64,000 bases of DNA from Anaerolineae bacterium (GTDB taxonomy: Bacteria > Chloroflexota > Anaerolineae > Promineifilales > Promineifilaceae). Below the pieces are notes generated by a model. It was not told the DNA's origin and made no database searches. It was given only the letters and a program-made list of their open reading frames with translations. The stretch spans positions 154,627 to 218,626 of the forward strand of contig JAHDWJ010000006.1 of assembly GCA_023384415.1 (NCBI GenBank). Direction: 5' to 3'. Within the stretch, counting starts at the first letter, position 1. The number at the start of each line of letters is the position of its first letter. Positions 48,874 to 57,650 of this stretch are shown here, piece by piece. The position numbers were made by a program, and so were the translations under genes.

Positions 48874-49292
48874 TACAACACTCTCGTCCCCTCATGATCA
48901 TACCCATCTCCCCAGACTAAAATTTTGTGGGGGGTGATTTCTACCAGACGCCAATCGCTGCTTTCGTCATAGCGAAAATCCCATTCATATTTATTGTAGA
49001 AAAATTCAGCCAGCTTATCGGTGGTTTGGCGGTTGGCGGCGTGGGCTTCCCCTTCAATGATGATGACGTTTTGGGTGTCAGGCAGAGAGAGGGCGACATC
49101 CTGGTTGCTCACCAGGTTGGCGTATTTTTGGGTGTGGGTGCCGGTAGCGATGTAAATTTTGCCCTCTAACCAGATGAACCACATAGGGGTGAGATGCGGC
49201 CGCCCATCGCCACGGACTGTGGACAACCAGATAGTCGCTTCCCGGCCCAACCGGCCATCAATTGCTCGCCAACGTTCAGGGTTTCTACGCAT
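48873..49292 (-). CDS. Pyridoxamine 5'-phosphate oxidase-like (PPOX) flavin/F420-binding protein
   Basis: This split-barrel protein of 139 aa has ATIWLSTVRGDGRPHLTPMWFIWLEGKIYIATG, then KYANLVSNQDVALSLPDTQNVIIIEGEAH, the pattern of PPOX-class F420- or FMN-dependent enzymes. The substrate is unknown. The C-terminus VEITPHKILVW is the usual closing strand. The start ATG at 49290-49292 has no strong ribosome site. The gene is followed by a 7-bp array overlapping its stop region. Confidence 0.85.
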   Translation of the reverse strand: MRRNPERWRAIDGRLGREATIWLSTVRGDGRPHLTPMWFIWLEGKIYIATGTHTQKYANLVSNQDVALSLPDTQNVIIIEGEAHAANRQTTDKLAEFFYNKYEWDFRYDESSDWRLVEITPHKILVWGDGYDHEGTRVL

Positions 49293-49349
49293 AGGTCGAG
49301 GGGATTATACTTCATAGTTGCGGGATGGGGCGATTTGGCAGAAGATGGA

Positions 49350-49432
49350 GTGACAACAACGGATTAAGAAAGAAACAGATTCCTGTAGGGCAACTTTAAC
49401 CGTTTATTCCTTCTATCCGTTGTTAGAACCCA
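49350..49432. repeat. Inverted repeat related to the 6978-7012 dispersed element
   Basis: GACAACAACGGATTAAGAAAG is the inverse of a stretch at about 6985-7005. About 50 bp later ATCCGTTGTTAG gives an inverted half. The remaining part of the 389-bp spacer to pepF shows no gene. Confidence 0.55.
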
Positions 49433-49681
49433 GGGTAAACGAGAAAATCCTGTTTGTGCTTTTTATTGTTGACTCAGCTAAGACCATTATTGCTCTGATT
49501 ATCACAGAAGAGTATGATCAACGTTCCAGGCCATTTGGAGCACTTATATATCAACCCTATTTACTCTGCGCTACAAGGACATAGTGGGCCTGAATCCCCA
49601 CACAAGAAATGCTAAAACTGTTAGGCGCAAATTTTCCTTTATCTGTGCCTGTCTGTGTACCACATACAAGGAGATAAAACT

Positions 49682-51472
49682 GTGAGTTCTTTTGCTAATC
49701 ATCAATACAAACAACAAGCGTGGCGGCTGGATAAACTGTTTCCTGATTTTGCCTCACCAGAGATGGATGAGGCTCTGGCCCGGGTGCAGATGCAGCTTGA
49801 GCAATTTGCTGCCTGGCAGTCAAAACTCAACCCAACCCTTACCCAAGAAGAATTCCAGGCTATCCTGGCTGCTTACGAAAAGCTGTACCGAGAGATTTCT
49901 GTCTTGTATGGGTTTGCTGCTTTACGGTTTTCGGCCAACACCCAGGATCAGGCAGCCCAAAATTATATGGCCCGGATGGGCCAGTTGGCCGCCGAGACGC
50001 AAAATAGGCAGTTGTTTTTTGAATTGTGGTGGAAGAATCTGGATGAGGAGACGGCACAAGGCTTTTTGGACGCGGCCGCAGAGTACCATTATTGGCTCGA
50101 TACCCTGCGCCGCCAAAAACCGTATACCCTTACCGAGCCGGAAGAGCGGATTATCAACCTGAAAAATGTCAACGGCCGTTCTGTGCTGACCCAGTTGTAT
50201 AGCTCTATCACCAACCGGTATACCTTTAACTTAACAGTAAATGGGGAAGCGAAAACGATTACGAGGGGCGAACTCACTACCTATTACGCCTCATCAGACC
50301 CAGAACTGCGTGCGGCCGCGTACCAGGAGCTTTACCGGGTGTATGCCCACGATGCCCCTATTCTGGGACAAATTTACCAGGCTATTATCCGCGATTGGCG
50401 CAGCGAAAACGTAGACTTGCGCCATTTCTCTACCCCGATGTCCGTGCGGAATCTGGTAAACGATATCCCCGATGAAGTAGTAGATACCTTACTTAATGTC
50501 ATCCAGGCCAATGCTCCTTTATTCCATCGTTATTTTCGCTTAAAAGCTAACCTGCTTGGTCTGGACAAATTACACCGCTACGATCTATATGCCCCTACGG
50601 GGAAAACAGAGCAGACCTACCCGTTTGCTGAAGCCGCTTCGCTGGTTCTCACCAGTTTTAACACCTTCCACCCCCGTTTGGCTGAATTGGCCCGTCGCGT
50701 CTTTGACGATGAGCATTTGGACAGTGAAGTGCGCCCTGGCAAGAGTGGTGGGGCTTTTTGTGCCCCCATTACGCCTGACCTGACTCCCTGGGTGTTGCAA
50801 TCCTATCATGGTCAGCCTAATGATGTGGCAACTTTGGCCCATGAGTTGGGTCACGCCATCCATTTTATGCTGGCTGAACATCATAACGCCCTCACCTGGC
50901 TCAGTTCTCTACCGCTGATGGAAACATCTTCGACCTTTGGTGAAATGTTGGTGATTGATCATCTACTGACCCAAGACCCTGACCCAGAAGTCCATCGGGT
51001 GCTGCTGTTCAAACAAATGGATGATGCTTATGCTACGATTATGCGGCAGGGGTATTTTGCCTTGTTTGAGAAGGCGGCTCATGAAGCAGTGCAATCTGGA
51101 GCAACGGTGGATGTTCTAAGTGATCTCTACCTGGCAAATCTGCGCGAGCAGTTTGGTGATGCCGTTGAGGTTTCTGATGATTTTCGCCACGAATGGGTGG
51201 CTATCCCCCATTTTTATAATACCCCGTTTTATGTGTATGCGTATGCCTTTGGGCAGCTTTTGGTGCTGTCACTGTATGAGCAGTACAAACAAGAGGGGGA
51301 ATCGTTTAAGGCGGGATACCTGGAGTTGTTAGCTGCCGGGGGATCCGCTTCACCGGTGGAGATTTTGCAGAAGGCGGGGATTGATATGCACGCGGCCGCT
51401 TTCTGGCAAGGTGGCTTTGATGTGTTGGCCCGCCTGCTGGAGAAGTTGGAACGGTTAGCGAACACGGGTTAA
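49682..51472 (+). CDS. pepF: M3-family oligoendopeptidase F
   Basis: This zinc oligopeptidase degrades peptides of about 7-17 residues in the cytosol. The zinc motif HELGHAIHFML is complete, and the later Glu ligand lies in LMETSSTFGEM. Features before it, such as GGAFCAPITP, are typical of PepF. It is 596 aa, matching the family. GTG 49682 is chosen because AAGGAG lies 8 nt upstream. The in-frame GTG at 49655 precedes that site. Three GCGGCCGC sites. Convergent with the hypothetical gene at 51506 (33 bp). Confidence 0.94.
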   Translation: MSSFANHQYKQQAWRLDKLFPDFASPEMDEALARVQMQLEQFAAWQSKLNPTLTQEEFQAILAAYEKLYREISVLYGFAALRFSANTQDQAAQNYMARMGQLAAETQNRQLFFELWWKNLDEETAQGFLDAAAEYHYWLDTLRRQKPYTLTEPEERIINLKNVNGRSVLTQLYSSITNRYTFNLTVNGEAKTITRGELTTYYASSDPELRAAAYQELYRVYAHDAPILGQIYQAIIRDWRSENVDLRHFSTPMSVRNLVNDIPDEVVDTLLNVIQANAPLFHRYFRLKANLLGLDKLHRYDLYAPTGKTEQTYPFAEAASLVLTSFNTFHPRLAELARRVFDDEHLDSEVRPGKSGGAFCAPITPDLTPWVLQSYHGQPNDVATLAHELGHAIHFMLAEHHNALTWLSSLPLMETSSTFGEMLVIDHLLTQDPDPEVHRVLLFKQMDDAYATIMRQGYFALFEKAAHEAVQSGATVDVLSDLYLANLREQFGDAVEVSDDFRHEWVAIPHFYNTPFYVYAYAFGQLLVLSLYEQYKQEGESFKAGYLELLAAGGSASPVEILQKAGIDMHAAAFWQGGFDVLARLLEKLERLANTG

Positions 51473-51505
51473 GAAGTCCGATGAGTCTCTTTCGTGCCCA
51501 GTATG

Positions 51506-51976
51506 TTACTGGGCATCCGGCTCATCTTCCCCATCCCTTAAGGTATTAAATGCCCTATCCACATAATACCCCCCATCGAGCAGCAGGTCATTGATCTCTA
51601 CGGCCTCTTGAAAGCGATCCCAGGTGGTGTGAAGGAAGGTGACACGGCGCCATTGCAGGCTGATGATCGGGCGATCCAGTTTGGTCAATTTGCCTAGTTG
51701 AACTTTGTAATACCATTCGTCGGCCCGGGGATGGTCTGGTTCATCTGGTAAAATCACACGGCGAGTGGTTAGCTCATGGCCCAAGTTTTGGGCGTAATAA
51801 TGAATGGCCCATTTGTCTGGGCCAAAGCTTTGCCCAAAATAGAAAGCGAAATATTCGGCGTGTAACCCTTTGGGTGCGGCCGCGTGGGGGATGCGGTACC
51901 AATGTTCCTGCTGAATGCGGACAAAATCAGCCGGGGTGGGTAAATAAGCGATGAGGACGCGATCTTCTGGGTACAT
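51506..51976 (-). CDS. Conserved hypothetical protein
   Basis: This 156-aa soluble protein is not recognised as a family. Trp/Tyr-rich blocks are visible: QQEHWYRIPHAAAPKG, YFAFYFGQSFGPDKWAIHYYA and WYYKVQLGKL, and the tail is acidic. The RxxHWYRIP and AEYFAFY pattern suggests a small mixed alpha/beta or PUA-like domain, but I cannot support that. A hairpin TGCCCAGTA/TACTGGGCA (51495-51515) spans its stop codon. Confidence 0.6.
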   Translation of the reverse strand: MYPEDRVLIAYLPTPADFVRIQQEHWYRIPHAAAPKGLHAEYFAFYFGQSFGPDKWAIHYYAQNLGHELTTRRVILPDEPDHPRADEWYYKVQLGKLTKLDRPIISLQWRRVTFLHTTWDRFQEAVEINDLLLDGGYYVDRAFNTLRDGEDEPDAQ

Positions 51977-52093
51977 GAGGGATTAAACGCCAGAGTGAAA
52001 AAACAGGGGAAAGAAGGGTGAATTTGTTTTGTCTTTAAGGCACACACTCCAGAAGCGTTATTATAGAAAATACGTGATATAACAAAAGTTCGG

Positions 52094-52122
52094 TATAATC
52101 TATAGGATGCTCCGTATCCTAT
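52094..52122 (+). promoter_or_regulatory. -10 box plus inverted repeat before the M29 aminopeptidase gene
   Basis: TATAAT at 52094-52099 is followed directly by ATAGGAT-N7-ATCCTAT (52102-52108 and 52116-52122). The inverted repeat lies over the expected transcription start, as an operator or 5' stem-loop would. No consensus -35 is seen. Confidence 0.5.
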
Positions 52123-52148
52123 TATACGCTCTCTATCAGGATAATTGA

Positions 52149-53252
52149 ATGATTGACGCCCGCATTTCTAAATTAGCCCAACTATTAGCCCACTATTGTA
52201 TTGCTACCCGCCCCCAGGATCGTGTAGCTATTCAGAGTAGTTCTCTGGGTATGCCGCTGGTAAAAGCGGTTTATCAGGAAGTGCTGCGGGCTGGGGGGCA
52301 TCCAGTGGTGATCTGGCAGGATGAAGAGTTTCAGGAAATTTTGCTCAGGGAAGGGAGCGATGAGCAGCTGCAATATGTGGCAGACCCCATCCGTGTTGTC
52401 AGTGAGACATTTGAAGGGAGTATTCGTATCGCGGCCGCGCACAATACACGCACCCTGGCTAACATAGACCCAGCCCGGCAAAAGATGATGCGTTCAGCTC
52501 TGGGAGAGATGATGAACACCATCATGCGCCGTACTGCTGCCAATGAACACCGTTGGGTGACAACTGTATATCCTACCCACGCCTACGCCCAGGAAGCAGA
52601 TATGTCCTTGCGCGATTATGAGGATTTTGTCTACGGTGCCTGTTTTGCCGATAAAGAGGATCCGGTAGGGGAATGGCAAAAATTATCCGTCGAGCAGCAA
52701 AAATGGGTGGATTGGCTCAATGGCAAAAAGCAGGTGCGGGTGCTAGGACCACATGCCGATCTTACCCTATCCATATCCGGTCGTACCTTTATCAACTCTG
52801 ACGGGCAGCGCAATATGCCCAGCGGCGAAATTTTCACCGGCCCGGTAGAGGATTCTGTTAATGGGTGGATCCGGTTCAGTTACCCGGCCATTTACAGCAG
52901 CCGCGAAGTTGAAGGCATTGAGCTAAAGTTTGTAGAGGGCAAGGTGGTCTCAGCCCAGGCCAAAAAGAATGAACCATTCCTCAAGAATGTCTTGCAAACC
53001 GACCCCGGGGCATGTTATCTAGGTGAGTTTGCCATTGGCACGAACAACGGCATCAACCGGTTTACTAAATCTATCCTGTTTGATGAAAAAATTGGCGGCA
53101 CCATCCACCTGGCTGTTGGGGCTGGTTACCCGGAGACGGGCAGCCAAAACCGCTCTATGGTCCATTGGGATATGATTTGTGATATGCGGGATGGTGGTCA
53201 AATTTGGGTGGATGATGAACTGTTTTATGAAGGTGGGCGATTTTTAGTGTGA
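52149..53252 (+). CDS. M29-family aminopeptidase (AmpS/PepS-like)
   Basis: This metallo-aminopeptidase of about 367 aa matches thermophilic aminopeptidase T/PepS. Conserved C-terminal metal residues are visible: NMPSGEIFTGP (Glu), VEGIELKFVEGK, LGEFAIGTN (Glu), and SMVHWDMICDM (His and Asp). The N-terminal domain has RVAIQSSSLGMPLVKAVYQEVLRAGGHP. It removes N-terminal residues from peptides, and with PepF it could finish degradation of Clp products. There is no strong ribosome site: AGGATAATTG precedes the ATG. Confidence 0.92.
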   Translation: MIDARISKLAQLLAHYCIATRPQDRVAIQSSSLGMPLVKAVYQEVLRAGGHPVVIWQDEEFQEILLREGSDEQLQYVADPIRVVSETFEGSIRIAAAHNTRTLANIDPARQKMMRSALGEMMNTIMRRTAANEHRWVTTVYPTHAYAQEADMSLRDYEDFVYGACFADKEDPVGEWQKLSVEQQKWVDWLNGKKQVRVLGPHADLTLSISGRTFINSDGQRNMPSGEIFTGPVEDSVNGWIRFSYPAIYSSREVEGIELKFVEGKVVSAQAKKNEPFLKNVLQTDPGACYLGEFAIGTNNGINRFTKSILFDEKIGGTIHLAVGAGYPETGSQNRSMVHWDMICDMRDGGQIWVDDELFYEGGRFLV

Positions 53253-53314
53253 GAGAATAAAGAGCGAGAGATTGGGAGATTGCTAACGGCCGGTCGGCCG
53301 CAGTTACCTGCCCT

Positions 53315-54127
53315 ATGCCTGAGTTACCTGAAGTAGAAACCGTTGTTAGAGCGCTGCGGCCGCAGCTTGTTGGGCGCACTATCCAGGCCGTGCGTAACCG
53401 CTGGCCGCGCCACATTGCCACACCGACGCTAGATGAATTACAGGCGCGTATTCATGGGCGGACCTTCCAGGCCATTGAACGGCGGGCCAAATATATCGTT
53501 TGTCATCTAACTGGCAAAGAAACCCTTCTCTTTCACCTGAAAATGACCGGACATCTGGCCGTTGTGTCGGCATTATTGCCTGAGAACAAGCACAGCCATA
53601 CCATATTCTCTTTAAATAATGATGAGGAACTGCGGTTTACAGATCCACGCAAATTTGGTCGGGTTTATCTCGTGGCTAATATAGATGACCTGTTGGGTGG
53701 GTTGGGGCCGGAACCCTTATTGTCAGATTTCACCCCCCAACTTTTACGAACTCGACTGCAAAAACATAAGCGAGCCATTAAACCCACTTTGTTAGATCAG
53801 ACAGTAATCGCCGGTATTGGTAACATTTACGCCGATGAAGCGTTGCATGAAGCCCGAATTTTGCCAACCCGGCCGGCTAATAGTTTGATTTTGAGCGAAT
53901 TAGACAGGTTGCATCATGGGATTCAGAAGGTATTACGCCTGGGTATTGAACGAGAAGGGGCCAGCATTAGCCAATATGTGAAGCCGGATGGGACAAAAGG
54001 GGATATGCAAAATGCGGTGGCTGTATTTCGCCGCACTGGAGATGTCTGCTATCGCTGCGGCCGCGTCATCGAAAGGATCATCCTCGGCGGCCGCGCCACC
54101 CATTTTTGCCCAGGTTGCCAGGTATGA
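53315..54127 (+). CDS. mutM: Formamidopyrimidine-DNA glycosylase
   Basis: This base-excision enzyme removes 8-oxoguanine and FaPy. It starts MPELPEVETV, with catalytic Pro2 and Glu3 after Met removal. Lys59 (RRAKYIV), FTDPRKFGRV and the helix-two-turn-helix GIGNIYADEAL are conserved. The C-terminal zinc finger CYRC...CPGC is complete. It is 270 aa. It sits 63 bp after the aminopeptidase gene on the same strand. Three GCGGCCGC sites, two near the zinc finger. Confidence 0.96.
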   Translation: MPELPEVETVVRALRPQLVGRTIQAVRNRWPRHIATPTLDELQARIHGRTFQAIERRAKYIVCHLTGKETLLFHLKMTGHLAVVSALLPENKHSHTIFSLNNDEELRFTDPRKFGRVYLVANIDDLLGGLGPEPLLSDFTPQLLRTRLQKHKRAIKPTLLDQTVIAGIGNIYADEALHEARILPTRPANSLILSELDRLHHGIQKVLRLGIEREGASISQYVKPDGTKGDMQNAVAVFRRTGDVCYRCGRVIERIILGGRATHFCPGCQV

Positions 54128-54239
54128 GGAAAGAAAGCGTGAGCAAGTTTGTGAGTGGTCATCCATTTTGTAGCAGAATCCAGGGAGATCGGGGCATTCA
54201 CAACTTGAAACCTGAAACTTATTTTCGTAGGAGCTTTCC

Positions 54240-54812
54240 ATGCGTAAAGAGATAGAACTGATGCGAGTTTTGCGGGTGCCGCCATTAGGCAAAATTGTTG
54301 TGGAGATGGGAGATAACCGGTATCTTAATCTCAATGAAATACCCCAGGCTGAAGCTAAACGGCGCATCCTGGCCGCAATTGGCGATCTGGTGGTGTTTGC
54401 CGGGGGGTACCAGAAACTGGTAGATGCTGATGTGGCTGCCCCCCTCGCGGCCGCCGAACGTGCCCCAGCTCCACCCCTGGCCCAAACCCGAGACCTGGCC
54501 CCATCACCACCACAGGCGGCCGCGGTCGAAAAACCATCAGCCCCTGCCGTGAAAACCAGTATCACTGGCCCCCTCAGTGACTCCCCATCTCCCACCATGA
54601 TCAGCATTGCCGCTCAAATAGATGAAATCTTACAACAGCACCTCCAGGCCGACCCTGTCTTGGCCCGGCGTAATATCCATTTGCGCCAATCAGCTGCTGG
54701 TGGTCTGATTATCGAGGTGGATGGGCACGCTTACAAACGGCCAAATGAAATAGATGATCCTCATGTACGTGAGGTAATTAAACGGGCCTTAAAAGAGTGG
54801 GAACGCAGCTAA
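54240..54812 (+). CDS. Hypothetical protein with two similar domains joined by Pro/Ala linker
   Basis: No named family is recognised in this 190-aa protein. The N-terminal unit (about 1-68) and C-terminal unit (about 120-190) look like diverged copies. GKIVVEMGDNRYLNLNEIPQ...RRILAAIG aligns with GLIIEVDGHAYKRPNEIDD...REVIKRAL. They share G-hydrophobic strand, Y, NEI and a following helix. A Pro/Ala-rich linker (residues 68-118) joins them and holds both GCGGCCGC sites. TAGGAGC lies 7 nt before the ATG. A short TTGAAACC heptamer repeat is just upstream (54201-54220). It is 112 bp after mutM and may be co-transcribed. Confidence 0.7.
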   Translation: MRKEIELMRVLRVPPLGKIVVEMGDNRYLNLNEIPQAEAKRRILAAIGDLVVFAGGYQKLVDADVAAPLAAAERAPAPPLAQTRDLAPSPPQAAAVEKPSAPAVKTSITGPLSDSPSPTMISIAAQIDEILQQHLQADPVLARRNIHLRQSAAGGLIIEVDGHAYKRPNEIDDPHVREVIKRALKEWERS

Positions 54813-55113
54813 CCATATTTTTACTTAAAATCCACTCCTGACTCTGGCTCTGCTTCTGCTTTACTCATTGCCGGAAAAACAGTTTGGATTAAAATAAAGG
54901 GCACGATAAGTCAATCACCAATTGGTTTCATTGACAGCGTGTAAGCATTCGGCGGGCTTAAACCCTTTTATTCTCGCGGCCATTCCTTTCCAATTGATAA
55001 CAACTTAGCCCCGTAACTGTCTGATAATGATAACCTTTCATAAGGAATCTTTCCTCATCAGATACGGCTTATGCGCTGAGTAACCGATTGCATTGGATAA
55101 TACAGGTGTGATT

Positions 55114-55581
55114 ATGCTATCATATCAACCAACAGTGGGGCAGCCGCACCCACTCAGTAGAGATCATTCTTTGCGGATAACAGGAGTTGATTTGAGTCAG
55201 GCTGTGCTGGTTGTAGACGATGAACCGATGGCCCGAACCCTATTGCGCCTGATGTTAGTGCGTGCCGGGTACGAAGTTTTTGAGGCCGAAGATGGGTATG
55301 ATGCTCTGGATAAGGTGAAGCTTCACCCGCCAGATGTCATGATCCTGGATGTTATGATGCCCGGTATAGATGGTTTTCAGGTGTGTGAAGAGCTGCGCCG
55401 ACAAGAGCGAACCGCTTCTATGCCCATTATCATGTTAAGCGCAAAGACAGACCTGGATAGTGTTAATAGAGGGTTGCGGGCGGGGGCTACCAAATATTTG
55501 ACCAAGCCGGTGTCGCCAGAAGATTTGACCCAGCATGTCCATGAAGTGTTGGTGCCAAAGCAAATAACAACCCCCTCATAG
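55114..55581 (+). CDS. Single-domain response regulator
   Basis: A CheY-like receiver of 155 aa with no output domain. The acidic pair is Asp35-Asp36 (LVVDDEP), the phosphoacceptor is Asp79 (MILDVMMPG), Ser109 and Lys131 (YLTKP) complete the switch. A 30-residue N-terminal extension precedes the domain. No histidine kinase is adjacent. ATG 55114 is preferred to TTG 55093. The 300-bp spacer before it (54813-55113) holds no gene or clear promoter. Lack of GCGGCCGC here is notable. Confidence 0.92.
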   Translation: MLSYQPTVGQPHPLSRDHSLRITGVDLSQAVLVVDDEPMARTLLRLMLVRAGYEVFEAEDGYDALDKVKLHPPDVMILDVMMPGIDGFQVCEELRRQERTASMPIIMLSAKTDLDSVNRGLRAGATKYLTKPVSPEDLTQHVHEVLVPKQITTPS

Positions 55582-55703
55582 GAGTGGTTCTTAAACAAGT
55601 GAGCCAGGAAGTTCGATTTCTCCCAAGAAGTTGAATTTCTAAGCTGCAGCCACCCTATCTAATGATAGGAACTGATATAGTTTTGAAAATAGGAGGTAAA
55701 CAA

Positions 55704-55940
55704 ATGAATTTATGGGTTCGACGGCTGATATTGGCCGTTCTGTCGCTGGTTTTAGGGTATGGGTTGACCGTCGTGATTGTTCAGTTTGGTCTTCAGACAA
55801 CGGTACCAGAATATATGTGGGGTCCAGAACATCCCCCATTGCCTTATTTTTTTCTCACCGGACTCTTCTCAGCTTTTTTCTTTGCCCTTGTATTGGATAA
55901 ATTTATGCAGACGGAACTGTTAGGTAAAGAAGATAAATAA
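55704..55940 (+). CDS. Small two-helix membrane protein
   Basis: It is 78 aa with hydrophobic segments at about 7-30 (LILAVLSLVLGYGLTVVIVQF) and 47-66 (YFFLTGLFSAFFFALVLDKF), and a loop with GPEHPPLP. TAGGAGGT lies 8 nt before ATG 55704, a near-consensus site, so the longer frame from 55662 is rejected. No family is recognised. Confidence 0.72.
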   Translation: MNLWVRRLILAVLSLVLGYGLTVVIVQFGLQTTVPEYMWGPEHPPLPYFFLTGLFSAFFFALVLDKFMQTELLGKEDK

Positions 55941-56114
55941 ACAGCTTTATGTTCTGGTAAAATTTGTGAGCACTCTGGCCGGTACAAAGCCAGCCTACCC
56001 CGCAAATCGGCAAGATTTAAACAAGATCTAAAAATGTAAGGCAGTTTTCTGACTTGTCTGGGTAAAATCAGACGAGAAGGAATGCTGTCTTATATTGTTT
56101 GATGCCTATTCCCC

Positions 56115-57263
56115 TCAAACGAAATGATAAAAGACCTGATTGCTCAAGAAGAAACCACGTTCGGTCAAGCGGATTTTTTCGCCCACAAGTTGTAACAACC
56201 CATTTTGGATCAATGTTTCTATAATTCCTGGATAGGCTTCGGTAGGTGTTTGCCCGAACTGAGCCTGGAACGCGGCCGCGTCCACCCCTTCTTGCAGCAG
56301 CCTTAATTGAGTCATCATCGTTTCTCCCATCTGGTCAGCTCGGCTCAAGGGGATCACCTCGGCCACAGCCGATGACCAGGGATACCGCCTGGCCTGCCCT
56401 TCTTGCATCCGCCTGATATAAACGCGCGGTTGTTTGACCAGATGGTAACGATAACCGGCCGCATGCCCATGTGCCCCGGCCCCGAGTCCTAAGTACTCCT
56501 GGTTACGCCAATAACTCAGATTATGTTGGCATTGAAACCCTGGTTTAGCCCAATTAGAAATTTCATAATGGCTGAACCCGTGCCCGGCCATCATTTGCAA
56601 GGCTAACTCATATTGGTCTGCGGCCGCGTCCGGGTCTGGGGGTTCAATCTGGCCGTTACGCAGCCAGCGGTGCATAGGTGTCCCCGGCTCAATAGTCAAA
56701 CAGTAGAGGCTAATATGCTCCGGCTCCAGGGCCAAAATCGCCTGTAATGAATGTTCCCAACGGACCATCGTCTGGCCTGGCAGCCCATAAATCAAATCCA
56801 AATTGAGATTGGTAAATCCGGCTTGCCGGCTCATCTCTACCGCCTCAATGACAGCGGCAAAGGTATGTTCCCGCTCCAGAAAAATCAGTTCATCCTGGTT
56901 GGCACTTTGCACTCCAAAACTTAACCGATTTACGCCCGCTGCCCGCACCGCCTCCAGGTAAGGACGATCTACTGTTCCAGGATTGGCTTCCATCGTGATT
57001 TCTGCCTGGGGCGATAGGGCAAACCCGGCACGCACTGTATCCAAAATGGTCCCGATACTTTCGGCGGACATGAGAGAGGGTGTTCCCCCACCAAAAAAGA
57101 CGGTAGGTACAAGCCGTTGGTCTTTGGCGGCTACCTGGGTGATTTCGGCACAGAGCGCGGCCGCGTACACCTCTTTCAGCTCAGACAATGAACTATAGGT
57201 GTTGAAATCGCAATAGGCACAGCGGTGGCGACAGAACGGAATGTGGAGGTAGAGGGAAGGCAT
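56115..57263 (-). CDS. hemW: Radical SAM heme chaperone HemW
   Basis: This radical SAM protein resembles HemN but is a heme chaperone. The [4Fe-4S] cluster motif is CRHRCAYC (C11, C15, C18) at the N-terminus, followed by FFGGGTPSLM, NRLSFGVQS and NLDLIYGLPGQT. It lacks the N-terminal extension and extra Cys of true HemN and is 382 aa, which favours HemW. A winged-helix-like C-terminus is present (EAYPGIIETLIQNGLL). Three GCGGCCGC sites. Just upstream is the AGTTTCT heptamer repeat. Confidence 0.93.
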   Translation of the reverse strand: MPSLYLHIPFCRHRCAYCDFNTYSSLSELKEVYAAALCAEITQVAAKDQRLVPTVFFGGGTPSLMSAESIGTILDTVRAGFALSPQAEITMEANPGTVDRPYLEAVRAAGVNRLSFGVQSANQDELIFLEREHTFAAVIEAVEMSRQAGFTNLNLDLIYGLPGQTMVRWEHSLQAILALEPEHISLYCLTIEPGTPMHRWLRNGQIEPPDPDAAADQYELALQMMAGHGFSHYEISNWAKPGFQCQHNLSYWRNQEYLGLGAGAHGHAAGYRYHLVKQPRVYIRRMQEGQARRYPWSSAVAEVIPLSRADQMGETMMTQLRLLQEGVDAAAFQAQFGQTPTEAYPGIIETLIQNGLLQLVGEKIRLTERGFFLSNQVFYHFV

Positions 57264-57269
57264 GGGGGG

Positions 57270-57300
57270 TAGTTTCTAGTTTCTAGTTTTGAGTTGGTGG
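57270..57300. repeat. AGTTTCT heptamer repeat upstream of hemW
   Basis: AGTTTCTAGTTTCTAGTTTTGAGTT has four AGTT units 7 bp apart. The same unit occurs in both spacers of the crt operon. Confidence 0.65.
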
Positions 57301-57379
57301 GGAAGTGAACATTTCCCTAAAAACATAATTTTGCCGGTATAGGTGTAAAATCGGTTAAATGTTTGCCCCTGGTTTCAGG

Positions 57380-57385
57380 TATAAT
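57380..57385 (+). promoter_or_regulatory. TATAAT -10 box close to the start codon
   Basis: A consensus TATAAT lies 8 nt before ATG 57394, again predicting a leaderless transcript as at 37100. A -35 was not found. Confidence 0.4.
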
Positions 57386-57393
57386 GGGCAGCT

Positions 57394-57606
57394 ATGGAAT
57401 GCTGGCATTGTGAACGTCCTGCCCATGCGGTATGTAAATTTTGCGGCCGCGCCGTCTGCAAGGCTCATGTGCAAGAAATGCCGTATATTATAGACACCTA
57501 TCGGACCACTGAGGGACAAACAAAAGCTTTAGTGGTATCCAAAACTGTCTATTGTGGCATTTGCCAGCCCCAACAAGAACCTATTACCCTGAAAAATATG
57601 GAATAG
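57394..57606 (+). CDS. Small B-box-like zinc-binding protein
   Basis: A 70-aa protein with Cys/His pairs C3-x2-C6, C14-x2-C17, C22-x2-H25 and C54-x2-C57. The first six fit a B-box or treble-clef pattern (CWHCERPAHAVCKFCGRAVCKAH). No other domain is present. It may bind two zinc ions and act by protein contact. It is 44 bp upstream of the short leader-like gene and likely co-transcribed. Confidence 0.72.
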   Translation: MECWHCERPAHAVCKFCGRAVCKAHVQEMPYIIDTYRTTEGQTKALVVSKTVYCGICQPQQEPITLKNME

Positions 57607-57650
57607 GCTGCGCCACCAATATTGCTCAACCCACTACAAGGAGAAACAGT

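Noticed and set aside
56115-57263. HemN coproporphyrinogen dehydrogenase
   Set aside because: It is shorter, with the cluster motif near residue 11 and no HemN extension, so HemW fits better.
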